Assembly: GCA_014904845.1 (NCBI GenBank)
Contig: MU119319.1
Coordinates: 62,001 to 126,000, forward strand
Length of the DNA: 64,000 nucleotides
Reading direction: 5' to 3'
Source: Acephala macrosclerotiorum
Taxonomy: Eukaryota; Ascomycota; Leotiomycetes; Helotiales; Mollisiaceae
Part shown: piece after piece, positions 1 through 10,256 of the stretch
Layout: every line of letters starts with the position of its first letter
Position numbering within the stretch: position 1 is the stretch's first letter
Translations under genes and position numbers: made by a program
The notes under the pieces: model-generated
What the model was told of the DNA's origin: nothing
Databases searched by the model: none
What the model saw: only the letters and a program-made list of their open reading frames with translations

Positions 1-2124
1 CTTCGGTACTGATTTTGTCGAGGATGGAGATCACAGTTTCGCTAATTGTGGGGAGAGAAGCGATGGCTTCGTTGATAAGTGGCGAGGCGAAACCGGCTTC
101 AGAGGCAGATTTGACAGTGTCATACTGGTTTGCTACCTTCTGCAAGGTTTGTAGAGCCGTAAGAAGTTCTGAACGTGTGCATTTACCGTAGTAGATTCTA
201 AGAAGACTTCGTTCTAAGTCTATTCTGACGCCATTGAGTAGGTCTCGAATTTTGTCGATCTTTGGAGTTTGATGGCATTCTGCCAGTTCCTCGACTGCCG
301 CTACTCGCTCTTCAAGACGAGTTTTGTCAAGTAATGGCCGACCAACCCATTTTCTAAGCAACCTTTGCCCGAAGCGTGTTTGAGTCTTGTCCAAGGTCCA
401 GAATAAACTTCCTTTCTCTGTATGATCTGTCTGGTTCTGGTAGATTTCCAAGCTGTTCAATGTATTACCATTGAGCAGCATATGTGATCGGGCACTAAAG
501 GACTGGAAGTATTTTGTCAAGTCGAAAACATGCTCCAGGCCGTACTCAGTCAAGTGAATGATCATGGCCGACAGGCAAAGTGTGACAGGCTCTGGAAGCT
601 TGAGGACCTTCTCCAGGATATTCTGTTCCCTTTCATTCTGTGAGCTCTGGCTGGCCTTCAGCTTGTCGGCATAAAACTGGGCAACGTGGGAGTATGCTTC
701 AGCAGCCATGGTCTTCGCCTTCTCCACACGTTCAAGTCGTATTCGATCACCGAAGACGTTGGTGGTTGAGCCCGAAAGATGCTGTACAAGCTTTTCGGTC
801 GCCTTGGTGAGATCTCCCACAATCAAGAACTCGCAGGGTGCAATGTGTAGGAGTCTTGTCTCGATTTCACTCCGCATGAAGCCATCCTCGAAGGCATCAT
901 AGATGATGTCTCCTGTTGCGGGCTGAACGGCCAGAATTCCAACGTCGACCTTTTCATCCGTTCCCCAACCCTTAGCTTTCGACTCAGTGATACATAACAG
1001 ATATCCTGTGGCTGGAGCACCTCCAGCAGGCGCATCGGCGGATTGATCAAGGCCGTCGATATCATCAATATATGTCCCCTTCGTGTAAACATTCGTAAGC
1101 TTTCGTTCGAAGGGTGCATTTCTGTTGTCGCCTGCTTTCTTCAACGCCGCTGTCTCTGTCTGGCGTACAACTCCAATTTTGTGACCGGCCGCAACGAGCC
1201 TCTTAGCATGGACAGGTAACCGATGTACAGGAATACTGGCAGAGGCGAAACGAGTAAGATGGGCTTCGGAAGGATCTGTGAAATTTTAGCCTTGATCCCA
1301 AGGTCAGGAGAAATGGAGAACATACGTTCGTCGTATCTATACTTTCCAGGGATACACACGATGCTCAGCTCCTTTGCAGCCGTCCTAGCATCTTCTCCAA
1401 AGAACTTGAACTTGTATCCGACTTCCACTATCAACAGGGTATCCATATGTTTCCGCTTGATATCCAGGATTTGTAGCTCCAGAGGCGTCAACTTGCCAGT
1501 CTTAGCCCCTTTCTTCTTGGTCTTGACTGGAGGTGGAGTCTCCTCTTCTTCTTCAGCTTCGCCATCCTCTCCTTCGACCAACGCATTATCCTCGTCTGTC
1601 TGCCAGCGCCTGCCAACCTGTTGTCCGGCCATCTTCTTAATCCATTTCCTGTGTAATTCCTCCTTCCTAGCCTTCTCTTCTGCATCGTCCTCTTCATCCT
1701 CGTGTATTGGCGTACTAGCAGATACTGGACTGGAAGAATAAAGGAATTTCTGAGCCCTGGGAGCTATCTTTAGCTTCCCTGTAGGGGGGTTCGGCTTGGC
1801 AGGCTCTGCGAAGGATGCACCTCCTCCACTTTCGTCCTCTCTGGCCTTTTTTGCAGGTCTCTCGACTAGTGCTGTATTCTCGACATTCGAATCAACCGTC
1901 AGAACTCTCTTCAAAGAGGCTCTCTTAGCAGCTCGTATGTCCTCGTCGTCGCTGCTCTCGGCATCGTAGATATTTGTGTTCAAATCTTTCCTGGTGAGCG
2001 GTGAAGATTGGGATGGCTGGGAGAGCGCGGTGCCATTGGGGGTCGATTTAGGGGTGAAGAAGCTCGAGATAGATTTCTGGCCTTTGCTTTGCGAGGGAGT
2101 TGGCTTCCCCATGTTGTTGCTCAA
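1..2124 (-). CDS. MSH3: DNA mismatch repair protein MSH3 (N-terminal part, cut by window edge)
   Basis: MutS-family protein that pairs with MSH2 (MutS-beta) to bind insertion/deletion loops in nuclear mismatch repair. The start at 2124 gives a disordered, acidic N-terminus with a PCNA-binding PIP box (QKSISSFF, residues about 16-23). The MutS domain I mismatch-binding region follows, with the fungal MSH3 stretch [20 protein letters not shown] 50-nt intron at 1276-1325 (GTATGT...CACAG) joins the frame as YDE-HPSEAHL, which matches MSH3 and not MSH6. The connector and lever domains continue open to position 1. The lever/clamp C-terminus and ATPase lie outside the window. No damage is visible. 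Family identity rests on recognised MSH3-type sequence; the PIP box alone would also fit MSH6. Confidence 0.93.
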
Positions 2125-2956
2125 TTTCTTCTCTTGGTTGATGTAGATGAGGAGACGCGACGGAACGCGTTTAGTGATTTCATTATGTCAGTAAGTCTCC
2201 GGATGAAAGCCCTGTAAATTTAGCGACAATGCGCTAAAATTCAGGGGCCAGGCATTGATTGGACTTTCAGGGTTTAATTTCTGTTGATTTTCTCTAACAT
2301 CTTTTCATTTCAATCACATTATTATATTCTCAACAAATCGCTCTTTGATCCTATACGAAATCCATCACCGAACCTCCAAAATTCTCCTCCATCCAAGTCA
2401 CCACCCTCAAAAACGCCTCCAGCCATTCATACTCTCGGTCGTCACGTGGCATGATCGTTTTCACAAGACACCAGTGCACACGGTATGGGACTAGTTTCAG
2501 CCGTGGAGACTTCTTTCCACCTTGAATCCTGGATGGAACTCATTCTCACATTCGGTGTTCTGCTTTGAATACTATTCTATCCGTGGGAGAACTACTTCTG
2601 CGTCGTCTGTGTATATAGACGGAAGGTGGTAGATGACGACCCTCGGGGTGGCGCCAATCTCTTCTGGATATCTCGGAGTACCCCCATCCTCCACACCCGC
2701 GGCATTCTCTTGGAGCCTTACTATGTACTTCGCCAGTACTCTTCTTTTGACATCATTCTGTACATGAAACAGCTGATCAAGGCACTTCCTGGGCTACCTT
2801 GTTGTATTTTGTGGCGGATGGCTTGCCAGCGTTACTAGGAAACATCGTAAATAACGGTCATATGGCACGGCCTCGATAACTTCCATGCCGACCCCACAGC
2901 GTCCTGAGTGTTTGAATTTATGGTCTGGGATTCCACCGAAACCTGCTAGCCATGTG
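2125..2956. other. intergenic, no gene seen
   Basis: Upstream region of MSH3. Short ORFs (for example 2626-2838) show no family features and no intron logic. It probably holds the MSH3 promoter next to 2124 and the 3' flank of the broken gene on the right. Confidence 0.5.
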
Positions 2957-3672
2957 CTAGCCATTTGACGGTGGCACATCTTGACCGGGATCGACAGGTC
3001 TCTTGAGAGCAAGCGGATACTCCTCGATGAGGTCCACCACTCTGTTTAGCTGTCTCGACTTGGCTACGTTGAGCTTATGTTTGGCTTCTTGGATCCATTG
3101 GAACTTCTGCCGAAATTCCGCGGGCGATTCTCCGTCCCAGAATACCCGCTTGAATGGCTCATGCGGCTTTAACAGATCCATATCGTACTCGCCCAGGGAC
3201 AACGCATTTCGAATGCTGTGTATGAAGTCCTGACGGGTCCAACATAAGGCTCTCCTGAGCCTGCCGTCAGGACATCGGTCAGGAACTTGGCTCCTGATGA
3301 TAGCGCTACACCTTGGTATCGACGAATTTCGCAGAGCAGGATGAAATACTCGAGGAGCATCAGCGTGGCTTCTGGAAAGTTGAACAGAGTCCCATATTCG
3401 AAATGGCTCGAGCCGCAGCTGTTGATGTACTGCACATTGTTGGACATCAATCGGAGGACCTGGCATAGCGGCGAGAGGTCGAGGACTTGATGCACCAGTT
3501 CGCACGGAAGTCTCCTGAGGATCCAAAAAAAAGGCTGGTTCCTGTCTGTGCGATGTCTCTCTTCCAATATCCATAGTGTACGAATTGCGAGGGCAATAGG
3601 GCAATTCTTGGGGAACAAGTTGTCTTTGTGCAATCGGGCAGGACCAGACGAGGCTGCGCATGCGGGGTTCAA
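2957..3672 (-). pseudogene. unrecognised fungal protein, frame-shifted
   Basis: Two overlapping minus-strand frames look like consecutive halves of one protein. The first half (about 3672 down to 3240) contains FWILRRLPCELVHQVLDL and FPEATLMLLEYFILLCEIRR, with a natural helical composition. Near position 3240 the plausible frame jumps by one base, continuing as TRQDFIHSIRNALSLGEYDM and ending in EEYPLALKRPVDPGQDVPP. No GT-AG pair explains the jump, so a frameshift is the simplest reading. I do not recognise the family and infer no function. The N-terminus upstream of 3672 is unresolved. A real single-exon gene with a sequencing indel is the alternative. Confidence 0.45.
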
Positions 3673-4163
3673 GCAGTAGTCCTATAACTGTCCAGAGACA
3701 CCCCCAACTTTTTCTCCTTGAAGATGCGACATTCTCACAAAATGGATTGTATATTCCAGGGCAGTTTGCTCGGGCCAAGTGTCCCAACCTCCATCCTGCG
3801 CGGCGCATACATTATAGTCAGGCTGCAGCCGGACCCGCACGATTCAAGAATTCAAGTCATTCAGCGCTAGATTAAGCTGAGGCCTTAGCTGGAAGACCCT
3901 TGCCAAAAGGTTGGCCCTAACTTGGTTAGGCACTTTTGAGACTTCAAGTTCTACTAGGCTGAAGGGATGTGCTTGTGATTGGTTGAAACGAAATCGCGGA
4001 TACGTCGTCGTCGTCGTCAGATGCAAGCATAAACATATGACAGCGCAAGGAGGAATAGGATTAAGTACAAAGGACTATATAGGCAGACTACTCACTTAGG
4101 TAGATATTGTAAAAGGGTAGAATGGAGTTAATTCATCCTGGCTGCGAACTAGGAGAAAGCTGC
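3673..4163. other. intergenic, nothing recognised
   Basis: No convincing gene. A (GTC)n/(TCG)n-like run near 4003-4020 is the only low-complexity feature. Confidence 0.4.
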
Positions 4164-4793
4164 CTAAAGCGCTATTATACAGAGCCTTAGACCATCTCTC
4201 GATCTTCTCCATTTTCCCGGGTATATATCCCACCACCTCTCCACCATCGTATCCATACAGACCCTTCGCTTTTCTCTGCCAGACTCACTTGGAGCACCAG
4301 CAAGAGTTTCGGTGAACCTCTCGCCAGTGGATAGCTTCCCAAGGAAGCAGCGGAAATCCAGTAGTGGTTGCGAGGCACATATTGGGCCTTGCCCAGAGCC
4401 AAGCTGGGGATCTTGCCATGAAATGACAGCGAAGGGGCAGATGACAGCAATGAGGTGAGACTGGTAGGGCAGAGAGAAACTTCGAATCCTCGAGGTAGAT
4501 CGCTGGGGATGACTCACGAGCGTTGACCACCAGCAAAAAGACCTACCAATGCTTCCATGTCCGTGTTGTCCCTTCTGAGATGAATTTTTGTGGCGAATCT
4601 TCTCTAGGCCCGGGCAGGCTGGAGGTACTAAAGGAGTGGCAGATGCCGTTGCTTTGATAGCAGGCATTCTCAGGTTCGGAGAACCAGGTATCTTTGATTT
4701 CGTCGTGCGTTTCCCCTCGCTTTGCAATGCAAGTGAATTGTGGCTCAACAGCAGACCAAAGACAAGAGCGAAGGGGAGTGATGTGTAAGACAT
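4164..4793 (-). CDS. candidate small secreted protein, unknown family
   Basis: A 209-codon frame opens with a good signal peptide (MSYTSLPFALVFGLLLSHNS, cleavage likely after LALQ about residue 24), followed by a basic segment with a KR pair. Beyond about residue 80 the composition becomes erratic, and all three frames stay open in parts of 4190-4540. The true gene may therefore contain an intron starting at a GTAGGT near 4547, or may be degraded. No cysteine pattern or known domain is seen. The signal peptide is the only real support; the C-terminal half of this model should not be trusted. Confidence 0.3.
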   Translation of the reverse strand: MSYTSLPFALVFGLLLSHNSLALQSEGKRTTKSKIPGSPNLRMPAIKATASATPLVPPACPGLEKIRHKNSSQKGQHGHGSIGRSFCWWSTLVSHPQRSTSRIRSFSLPYQSHLIAVICPFAVISWQDPQLGSGQGPICASQPLLDFRCFLGKLSTGERFTETLAGAPSESGREKRRVCMDTMVERWWDIYPGKWRRSRDGLRLCIIAL

Positions 4794-5081
4794 CGCCTCT
4801 CATCGAATTTTTGGGCATTCGCACGTTGAACGTGATGCTTCTATGCATACTGCGGATCATGATGGTTGTTGGAGCTGGCCTTGAGATCTTTCCTGGCGCC
4901 GCTGCACCTACGGATTAACGAAGATAGCAAACTTTCTTTTCTCGGTTGGCGCACCGTTCAAAGAGGTTATTAGCATCGACTCTAACACCAAATCGCACAG
5001 GAAGCAGCCATCATTCATCCTACGCCGCAAGATAATGCTTATAACTAGGCCGATAAAGTTTCTCTATCTGCATAGCCTCCT
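4794..5081. other. intergenic, nothing recognised
   Basis: Promoter-side DNA of the secreted candidate and 3' flank of the Zn2Cys6-like ORF. No feature seen. Confidence 0.4.
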
Positions 5082-5702
5082 CTAGTGACCTGATGCGATC
5101 TCGCAGGGAGAACACCAATCTACCAGGTTTTGTGAATTAGCTTTTATATAGTGGGTGGTTCTCGACCGAGGGTAGACTCGCTTTCTTTCGGCTTCGGATA
5201 TGGCATGGTGTCTGAGGCAATTTACACCCGCCATATGACACATTTTGCAGCGCAACGATTGATCACAAACCATCTTGTCCAGCATGCATCTTTCACATGG
5301 AAAACGGCCCATTTGATGATATAGCGTTTCAGCAGGAAACGAGGTGCTTTTGAAGTCGTTTTGTTCTTCCTCCTTTACTCTTGGGCTTAGCGTCTCGAAT
5401 TCAATCTTTTCAAATCCCTGGACCAGTGGATTTGCCTCATCCTTTTGTTTCCTGAGCTCGTAGGCCTTAGCTGCGCTCTTTGCAACGATTTCAAGTTTCG
5501 TCTTTGACCATTTGTTGTATATGCTATTCAATTGGGAAGCTGAATTGACTTTTCCAAGATGGTCATCCCAGGTTTTCGAATGATCGCTGAAATTGATGTT
5601 TGTAGCATTCAACGTCGAATTATTGGCAGGCTCCGCAGACTGCTCACTAGCACATGGATTTACCCTAGACATTTTGGACGTCGCTACGGGAGCATCTTCC
5701 AT
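5082..5702 (-). CDS. protein with Zn2Cys6-type cysteine cluster near its C-terminus
   Basis: Counting from the first ATG (5702, good context with G at -3 and +4) the product has 206 residues. Cysteines at about 136, 139, 146, 152, 155 and 162 have spacing C-x2-C-x6-C-x5-C-x2-C-x6-C, the fungal Zn(II)2Cys6 binuclear cluster. In typical regulators this cluster is N-terminal and followed by a linker and a large activation domain; here it lies 45 residues from the end, after a Glu/Lys-rich region. The open frame extends upstream to 5783 without ATG, starting immediately after a CTAG that would make a good 3' splice site with a branch-like ACTAAT before it. It may therefore be the last exon of the caspase-like gene upstream rather than an independent gene. 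Function (DNA binding) is inferred from spacing alone. Confidence 0.5.
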   Translation of the reverse strand: MEDAPVATSKMSRVNPCASEQSAEPANNSTLNATNINFSDHSKTWDDHLGKVNSASQLNSIYNKWSKTKLEIVAKSAAKAYELRKQKDEANPLVQGFEKIEFETLSPRVKEEEQNDFKSTSFPAETLYHQMGRFPCERCMLDKMVCDQSLRCKMCHMAGVNCLRHHAISEAERKRVYPRSRTTHYIKANSQNLVDWCSPCEIASGH

Positions 5703-5751
5703 TTCAATTTCTTCCTCGAGGTGTTCCTGCTCTCTTCCCTTTTTATCTCGA

Positions 5752-7832
5752 TCAAGATTCTCCCTCTCTTGTTGCTCCTGCAAGGCCTAGCGATAGCAGA
5801 ATTAGTTCATAATCTGATGATTTTGTCAACATAGGGAGTGGGTGAAGAAGGAAACAGGTTCCAGACGTCTCAGGAGCATTTCGACTATCCTGAATTGAAG
5901 CACTCCAGCGCTTGGGTCAAGGATTTGATAGAGAAAGTATAAGATACGTACTACGGTTTGAAGAACATTGTTCTGGAGGGGGAATTGATTTCTCGACCTG
6001 GCGGTTCCGATCAGAATCATAGCAGGGTCATACGGCAAGTATCCTAACAGGGCGACTGGCATCGAAACAATGAGGATCGTTGAATCACTAGCAAAACCAG
6101 CCTCTACCCTGACAGACTTTGCTTCTATAGGTAGTGTTGATAACCAATCCGTCAAAATTCCAGTCGATAAATCACTCAGTTTAATATCTTCACTAATCCG
6201 TATACTGAAAAGAAGTCTAGGATATTCTAGAAGTGATGACACCGAAGTCACAGCTGAAGCTGAGTTACTATCTCTGCCGAATTGACTAGGGCTTGACGCT
6301 GTAGGACTCGCCCCTGACGAGTGCTCTGATTCCCTGCAAATTTATTCCTGGGTTAGCGTTTCATAATCGAGAAATCAGCGCGGTAGTAGAATCACCCGTT
6401 ATCTTATTAATCTTGAAATATTCTGGTAGTTCAACAACAGAGGCGTAGAGATTTTTTTGCGTACACTGAAATGCTCGTAGTATTACTGGAGTCATGGGTG
6501 GTTGGCACCAGCCCAGAACTATACAGCCTATCTTGTATTTGGAATCGTCTAGCTGATAGCGTTATGCTTCGAGGAAGTCGATGATCTTGGGTTAGGACTA
6601 AGTGGATTGGCGGCTTCCTGAACTCAGCGGCTTTAACAGGCAACCCTTGAATATATGTGAAAATGATATTGTACAAGTATCCAATTGTGAAGCAAGGCAT
6701 GTTGACCAAGTTTCGCAATTGTGAAACTAGTGCGTGGGTAAACGAGAACGGCCCGACTCCATTGGCAGAATTATTGAAGGCACATGCGGCAAGGAGCTCA
6801 GTGACTCCGTTACCTCATGAAGATCAGCAAGCCTGATATTATAGAGCGATGGCTTTGTCTCACCTTCATCGGTGTTGCTGAGACCGGACGCGCAGCAGTC
6901 TAGGAGCACCAAAACATCAGATTGGGATTCCTCCAATGCATTTTGAATGCCCGACCATTTGACGGTAGGTTTTCGGTCACATTTACTGTTTCGATGACTA
7001 GAATTTGTTGGCGAAGTCAGGTTTGCCTCAATAGTTACACGTCGGAGTCCAGGAGAGCCTTCACAATTGCTTACCTTGTCCATATTGCCTGCCCGTGGTT
7101 GCTCAACCTGCCATGGCCAGCGTAATACACGATTTTGAGGTGCTTGGTATCGCTGTCTCCCAAGAATTGCAGAATCTTAAGATTGAGTGCTGTATGACTA
7201 TTCACGTCCGGAATTTTCCATTCCTCGACCTCAAACCCATACTGTTCAACCAAATTAGCATCGCCATTGTAGATACCGGGGGCTACAAGAAGCTTAAGGA
7301 TTTCTAAAAATGCCAACACAAACTATCTAGGGCGCACCCACCAAGTTGATGAATACCTCCCTTAGTGCTGCTATCTCTAGGGACACAGGAAGACTTGGGT
7401 CCTCATCCTCCCAGGACAGCAAGATTGCCGAGACCTCTAGCGGTGTTAGCAAGGCGATCGAGAACTTTTTTCATTATCCATCTAAATGTAAGCAAACAAA
7501 GAACTTATAGACTAAACAGGAGGATCCCTGGGGTGGGGGTAAAGGAACACTTCACAAACCCGGGAATATCGGAACCTCCGATGCCCAGTGCCTGAAAAAA
7601 CAGCATTGACGGCAACTTGAAGGCCTTTCCCAAATTCTTGGAGATCAATATGGTAATTCAGCTGGTCAATGTCGTAGAATGAAGGTGGTGAGAAATTTGA
7701 TTTGGGTATTTCCAGTGATTCATCGAGATGCTGGACAGGCGTATAAGCACGTGCATCCATTTCGCCTTGGTTGGCTGCTAAAGCTTCATCGGTCTTCCCC
7801 TCCCCAACTTTATCTTCTTGCGTTGCAGACAT
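5752..7832 (-). CDS. caspase-like (peptidase C14 fold) protein, exon model partly unresolved
   Basis: The start is taken at the first true ATG (7832). The caspase fold is clear: a SWEDED strand region, then YGFEVEEWKIPD, the catalytic-His motif YYAGHG (about 7140) and the catalytic-Cys motif LLDCCASG (about 6890). After these comes the helical tail typical of fungal caspase-like proteins (RKPPIHLVLTQDHRLPRS) and a C-terminal domain around 6200-6000. Clear introns are 7242-7341, one from about 6475 ending in TTTGCAG near 6335, and 5890-5951 (GTACGT...TTCAG). Two joints do not resolve: exon 1 to exon 2 (about 7420-7560), and the GTAAGC donor near 7070, where the flanking exons differ by one base in phase. 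Either there is a frameshift or I missed a splice site. The end at 5752 follows the last intron. Such proteins are linked to fungal cell death or allorecognition; that role is inference here. Confidence 0.6.
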
Positions 7833-8029
7833 GGGTGTTCTGTCTTTTGAGTATTCGAGATAACATCCCAAGGTCTCCACAGGCAACCGGCGATGCTCAC
7901 GATATTCATGTGCGCAGCCTCGTTAAGGACTCCGGGTTCGGTGACAGAAAGGGCAGTCAGAGGCGCACCGAATCTTGGCTTTCTGATTGGCTGTCCAAAG
8001 CTGGCTAAGCTCGAATCAGTTTTAGTATC
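7833..8029. other. 5' flank of the caspase-like gene
   Basis: Upstream region of 7832 up to the AT island. No distinct motif recognised. Confidence 0.4.
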
Positions 8030-8350
8030 AAAGTAAAATTTAATTAATTAAAAGATTAAGATTTTAATAAAGTCATATAAAAGCGTAGCGCGTATTATTC
8101 GTCGATATAAAAAAAATATTTAAATTTAATAAATAAAAATTATATATTTTATTATTATTTATATATTTATTATTAATTTTAAATTTTTTTTTTAAAATAT
8201 TTTATAATTAATATTTAATTTTTATTATATATATTTATTTTAATTAATATTAATTTAATAAATTTTAATTTATATATATTCGATTTTTTATATAATTTTT
8301 TTTTTTAAAAAAAAATATTAATTATCGAAAAACGAAATATCGTTAAAAAA
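8030..8350. repeat. AT-only island (RIP-type)
   Basis: About 320 bp made almost entirely of A and T, with sharp edges against normal-composition DNA. Such blocks are the usual end state of RIP acting on a transposon in filamentous ascomycetes. No element can be identified. A TAGCGCGTATTAT string at its left end (about 8086-8098) recurs at the right side of the 36.4-kb island. Confidence 0.75.
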
Positions 8351-8439
8351 TCGATTTATATTTAATTACGCTTAATAATAAAACTATAAAAAGCACGGCG
8401 CTAGCCCGTATTTGACAAGTATAATTTCGGCGAGGAGAA

Positions 8440-8835
8440 GAAAACAAAGTCTGGGTCGAAGTATTGGAATATCGAGTACTGATATCTAGATTTTGACGGT
8501 GTAGGGTTTGGCGAGTCCTCGATCGAGCTGAAGATCCCAAAGTTTCGTGGGTTGAAGCTGATCAACAGCCTTCCAGCATTTCCTTTTCAATACTATTCAG
8601 ATGCTAACGGGGTTAAGGCCGACCTCCGCAGGTGTGGACAAAAGTTCGTTTCCTTGATGGGCACTCACCGCTGTTACTGTCGGGGCGCAGCCTTTGTCAT
8701 GCATAGAGGGCAATAAGTGAAGATGTATATCGATAGCCGGATTATGCTCGATGCGGCCTTCTTTCGGAAGATAAATCCAAACTGTTGGTATCGCACCAGG
8801 GATACCGTGTCACTAGTGAACGGTCTGAACGCACG
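8440..8835 (+). pseudogene. relic of a fungal AAA-type ATPase (N-terminal domain fragment)
   Basis: A plus-strand frame translates as a recognisable piece of the N-terminal region of the large fungal AAA-ATPases with a DUF7025-like domain: YLDFDGVGFGESSIELKI, then INSLPAFPFQYYSD, KFVSLMGTH and YIDSRIMLDAAFFRKINPN. Two in-frame stops break it (TGA at 8481-8483, TAA at 8714-8716). It begins directly beside the AT island, and the ATPase domain is absent. The left part of the gene was probably consumed by the AT-rich block. Family assignment is from memory of this domain and is moderately sure; pseudogene status is clear. Confidence 0.6.
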
Positions 8836-10256
8836 TAAGACTCTCTCTGGATCTTAGTATGCGTATTGGTTGTATCGATCGATTCTTCTAAGGGATGAGC
8901 CTCAAGCTCAAGAGATATACTAAGGGAAATGAGACTGAGACAATGCCAATCCCGTGCGGCCTAGCGCCGCACGTGATATCCATGTGACATTGTACCAGCA
9001 CAAACTATATTAGACAAAACATCACTGAAGACACTGACGGCAATATGGCCATATGCTGTTGTTTGAAGCAGAGTTCGAACCACTTGAGAATTTTCAGTAT
9101 TCCTCGATATCACCTCGAATTAGAGTCCCAATCTAATTGAAGTCCAACCTTCTCCCAAACCCCCTATAAATTTCCAATGTGCTGCTCTTGCACTGCTTGG
9201 GACCAAGTGGCCCCAGTCGTTTTCTCCGTTTTTCCTGTTTGGGCTTTGAACAGCTCCATGAAATGCATAAGCGGCACTCGTGCTGAACCCGACGACTTCG
9301 AAATGCATCGATGGTTCTCTTGCGGCGCCCAACAATCACGAAGTGCACAAGTTGTTCTCTTGCTGAGCCCTTTCTCGCCTTCAAGAGTGGGCCGTGACAG
9401 GAATGACAGCGGGACGGAGGCTCTGTCCTAATCGTGAGATTCATCTGGAATTCTTACTGGTTAGTATATCAGGCTGATCCTAAGCAGCGTATTTCTTTGA
9501 AGTAGTTGAAGACTCGCAAGCACTCACGAGAAGGTAAAGTTCCTCAATGCTCCAGGACGGTGTGGTGAAAGTGCGCATCCGCTCATTCCATCGCCCCTTT
9601 TTTATATCGACCCCGCTGTTATGCAGAAGCTTTTACAAGGACGTCGAATTCCCAATTTATGATAAATGCCCATAGGCACTGAAGAGAGCCAGACAAAATC
9701 CCCTTGACATCTGCAGAATCAGGTCCCCAGCCTCGCCGTCCTGAACGCCATCTCGATCCCGTTCTATATGGCCAACAAGGGGCATTTGGCGAATAATTCT
9801 CAGGCCATGAGGATCTTCATAGCTGATAAGATATCGGCGGGCGCATAGACTTCGATGCACTTCCTCTCTTTCATAAGTTACTAGCCAGTGACCCACCTGA
9901 GGAGTCCGCGATTTGTCCGATACTCCTCACCCAACTGGCCGCAGAGAACTGGAATCCTTTTGCATCCCAGCGAGTTGTTCTTAAAGGGAGTCAAGAAGGT
10001 TGATGTAACCAGTGTATTAGCAAACTACTCAACTACTCAAAGTAGTCTGAGTTGACTGTTGAGTACTACCCAACTAATTCAACTCAATAAACACACTGCC
10101 TCTATGTAGTTCACACGTTAAAATACAATCTAGTCGACCTAGCTACACCTTCTGTAGCGGAAGAACTAGATCCCCCTCGCTAGTATTCAGACTCGCGCTC
10201 CTGACAGGATAATCCCTATCATCAGGATGGCACTCCGCCTCAAACACCGTCGTAAC
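8836..10256. other. gene-poor stretch
   Basis: No gene with recognisable features. ORFs at 9120-9444 and 9657-9896 overlap each other on both strands without domain content. Around 10033-10047 a short hairpin (ACTACT-CAA-AGTAGT) lies in a run of CAACTACTC-like repeats. A 7-bp hairpin (GTGCGGC...GCCGCAC) sits near 8955-8975. Confidence 0.4.

Noticed and set aside
1223..1741. 172-codon plus-strand ORF inside MSH3
   Set aside because: Antisense to a conserved coding exon; composition mirrors the acidic MSH3 N-terminus.
9120..9444. Small Cys-containing ORFs on both strands as secreted effectors
   Set aside because: No signal peptide on either strand and equal openness of opposing frames suggests chance.
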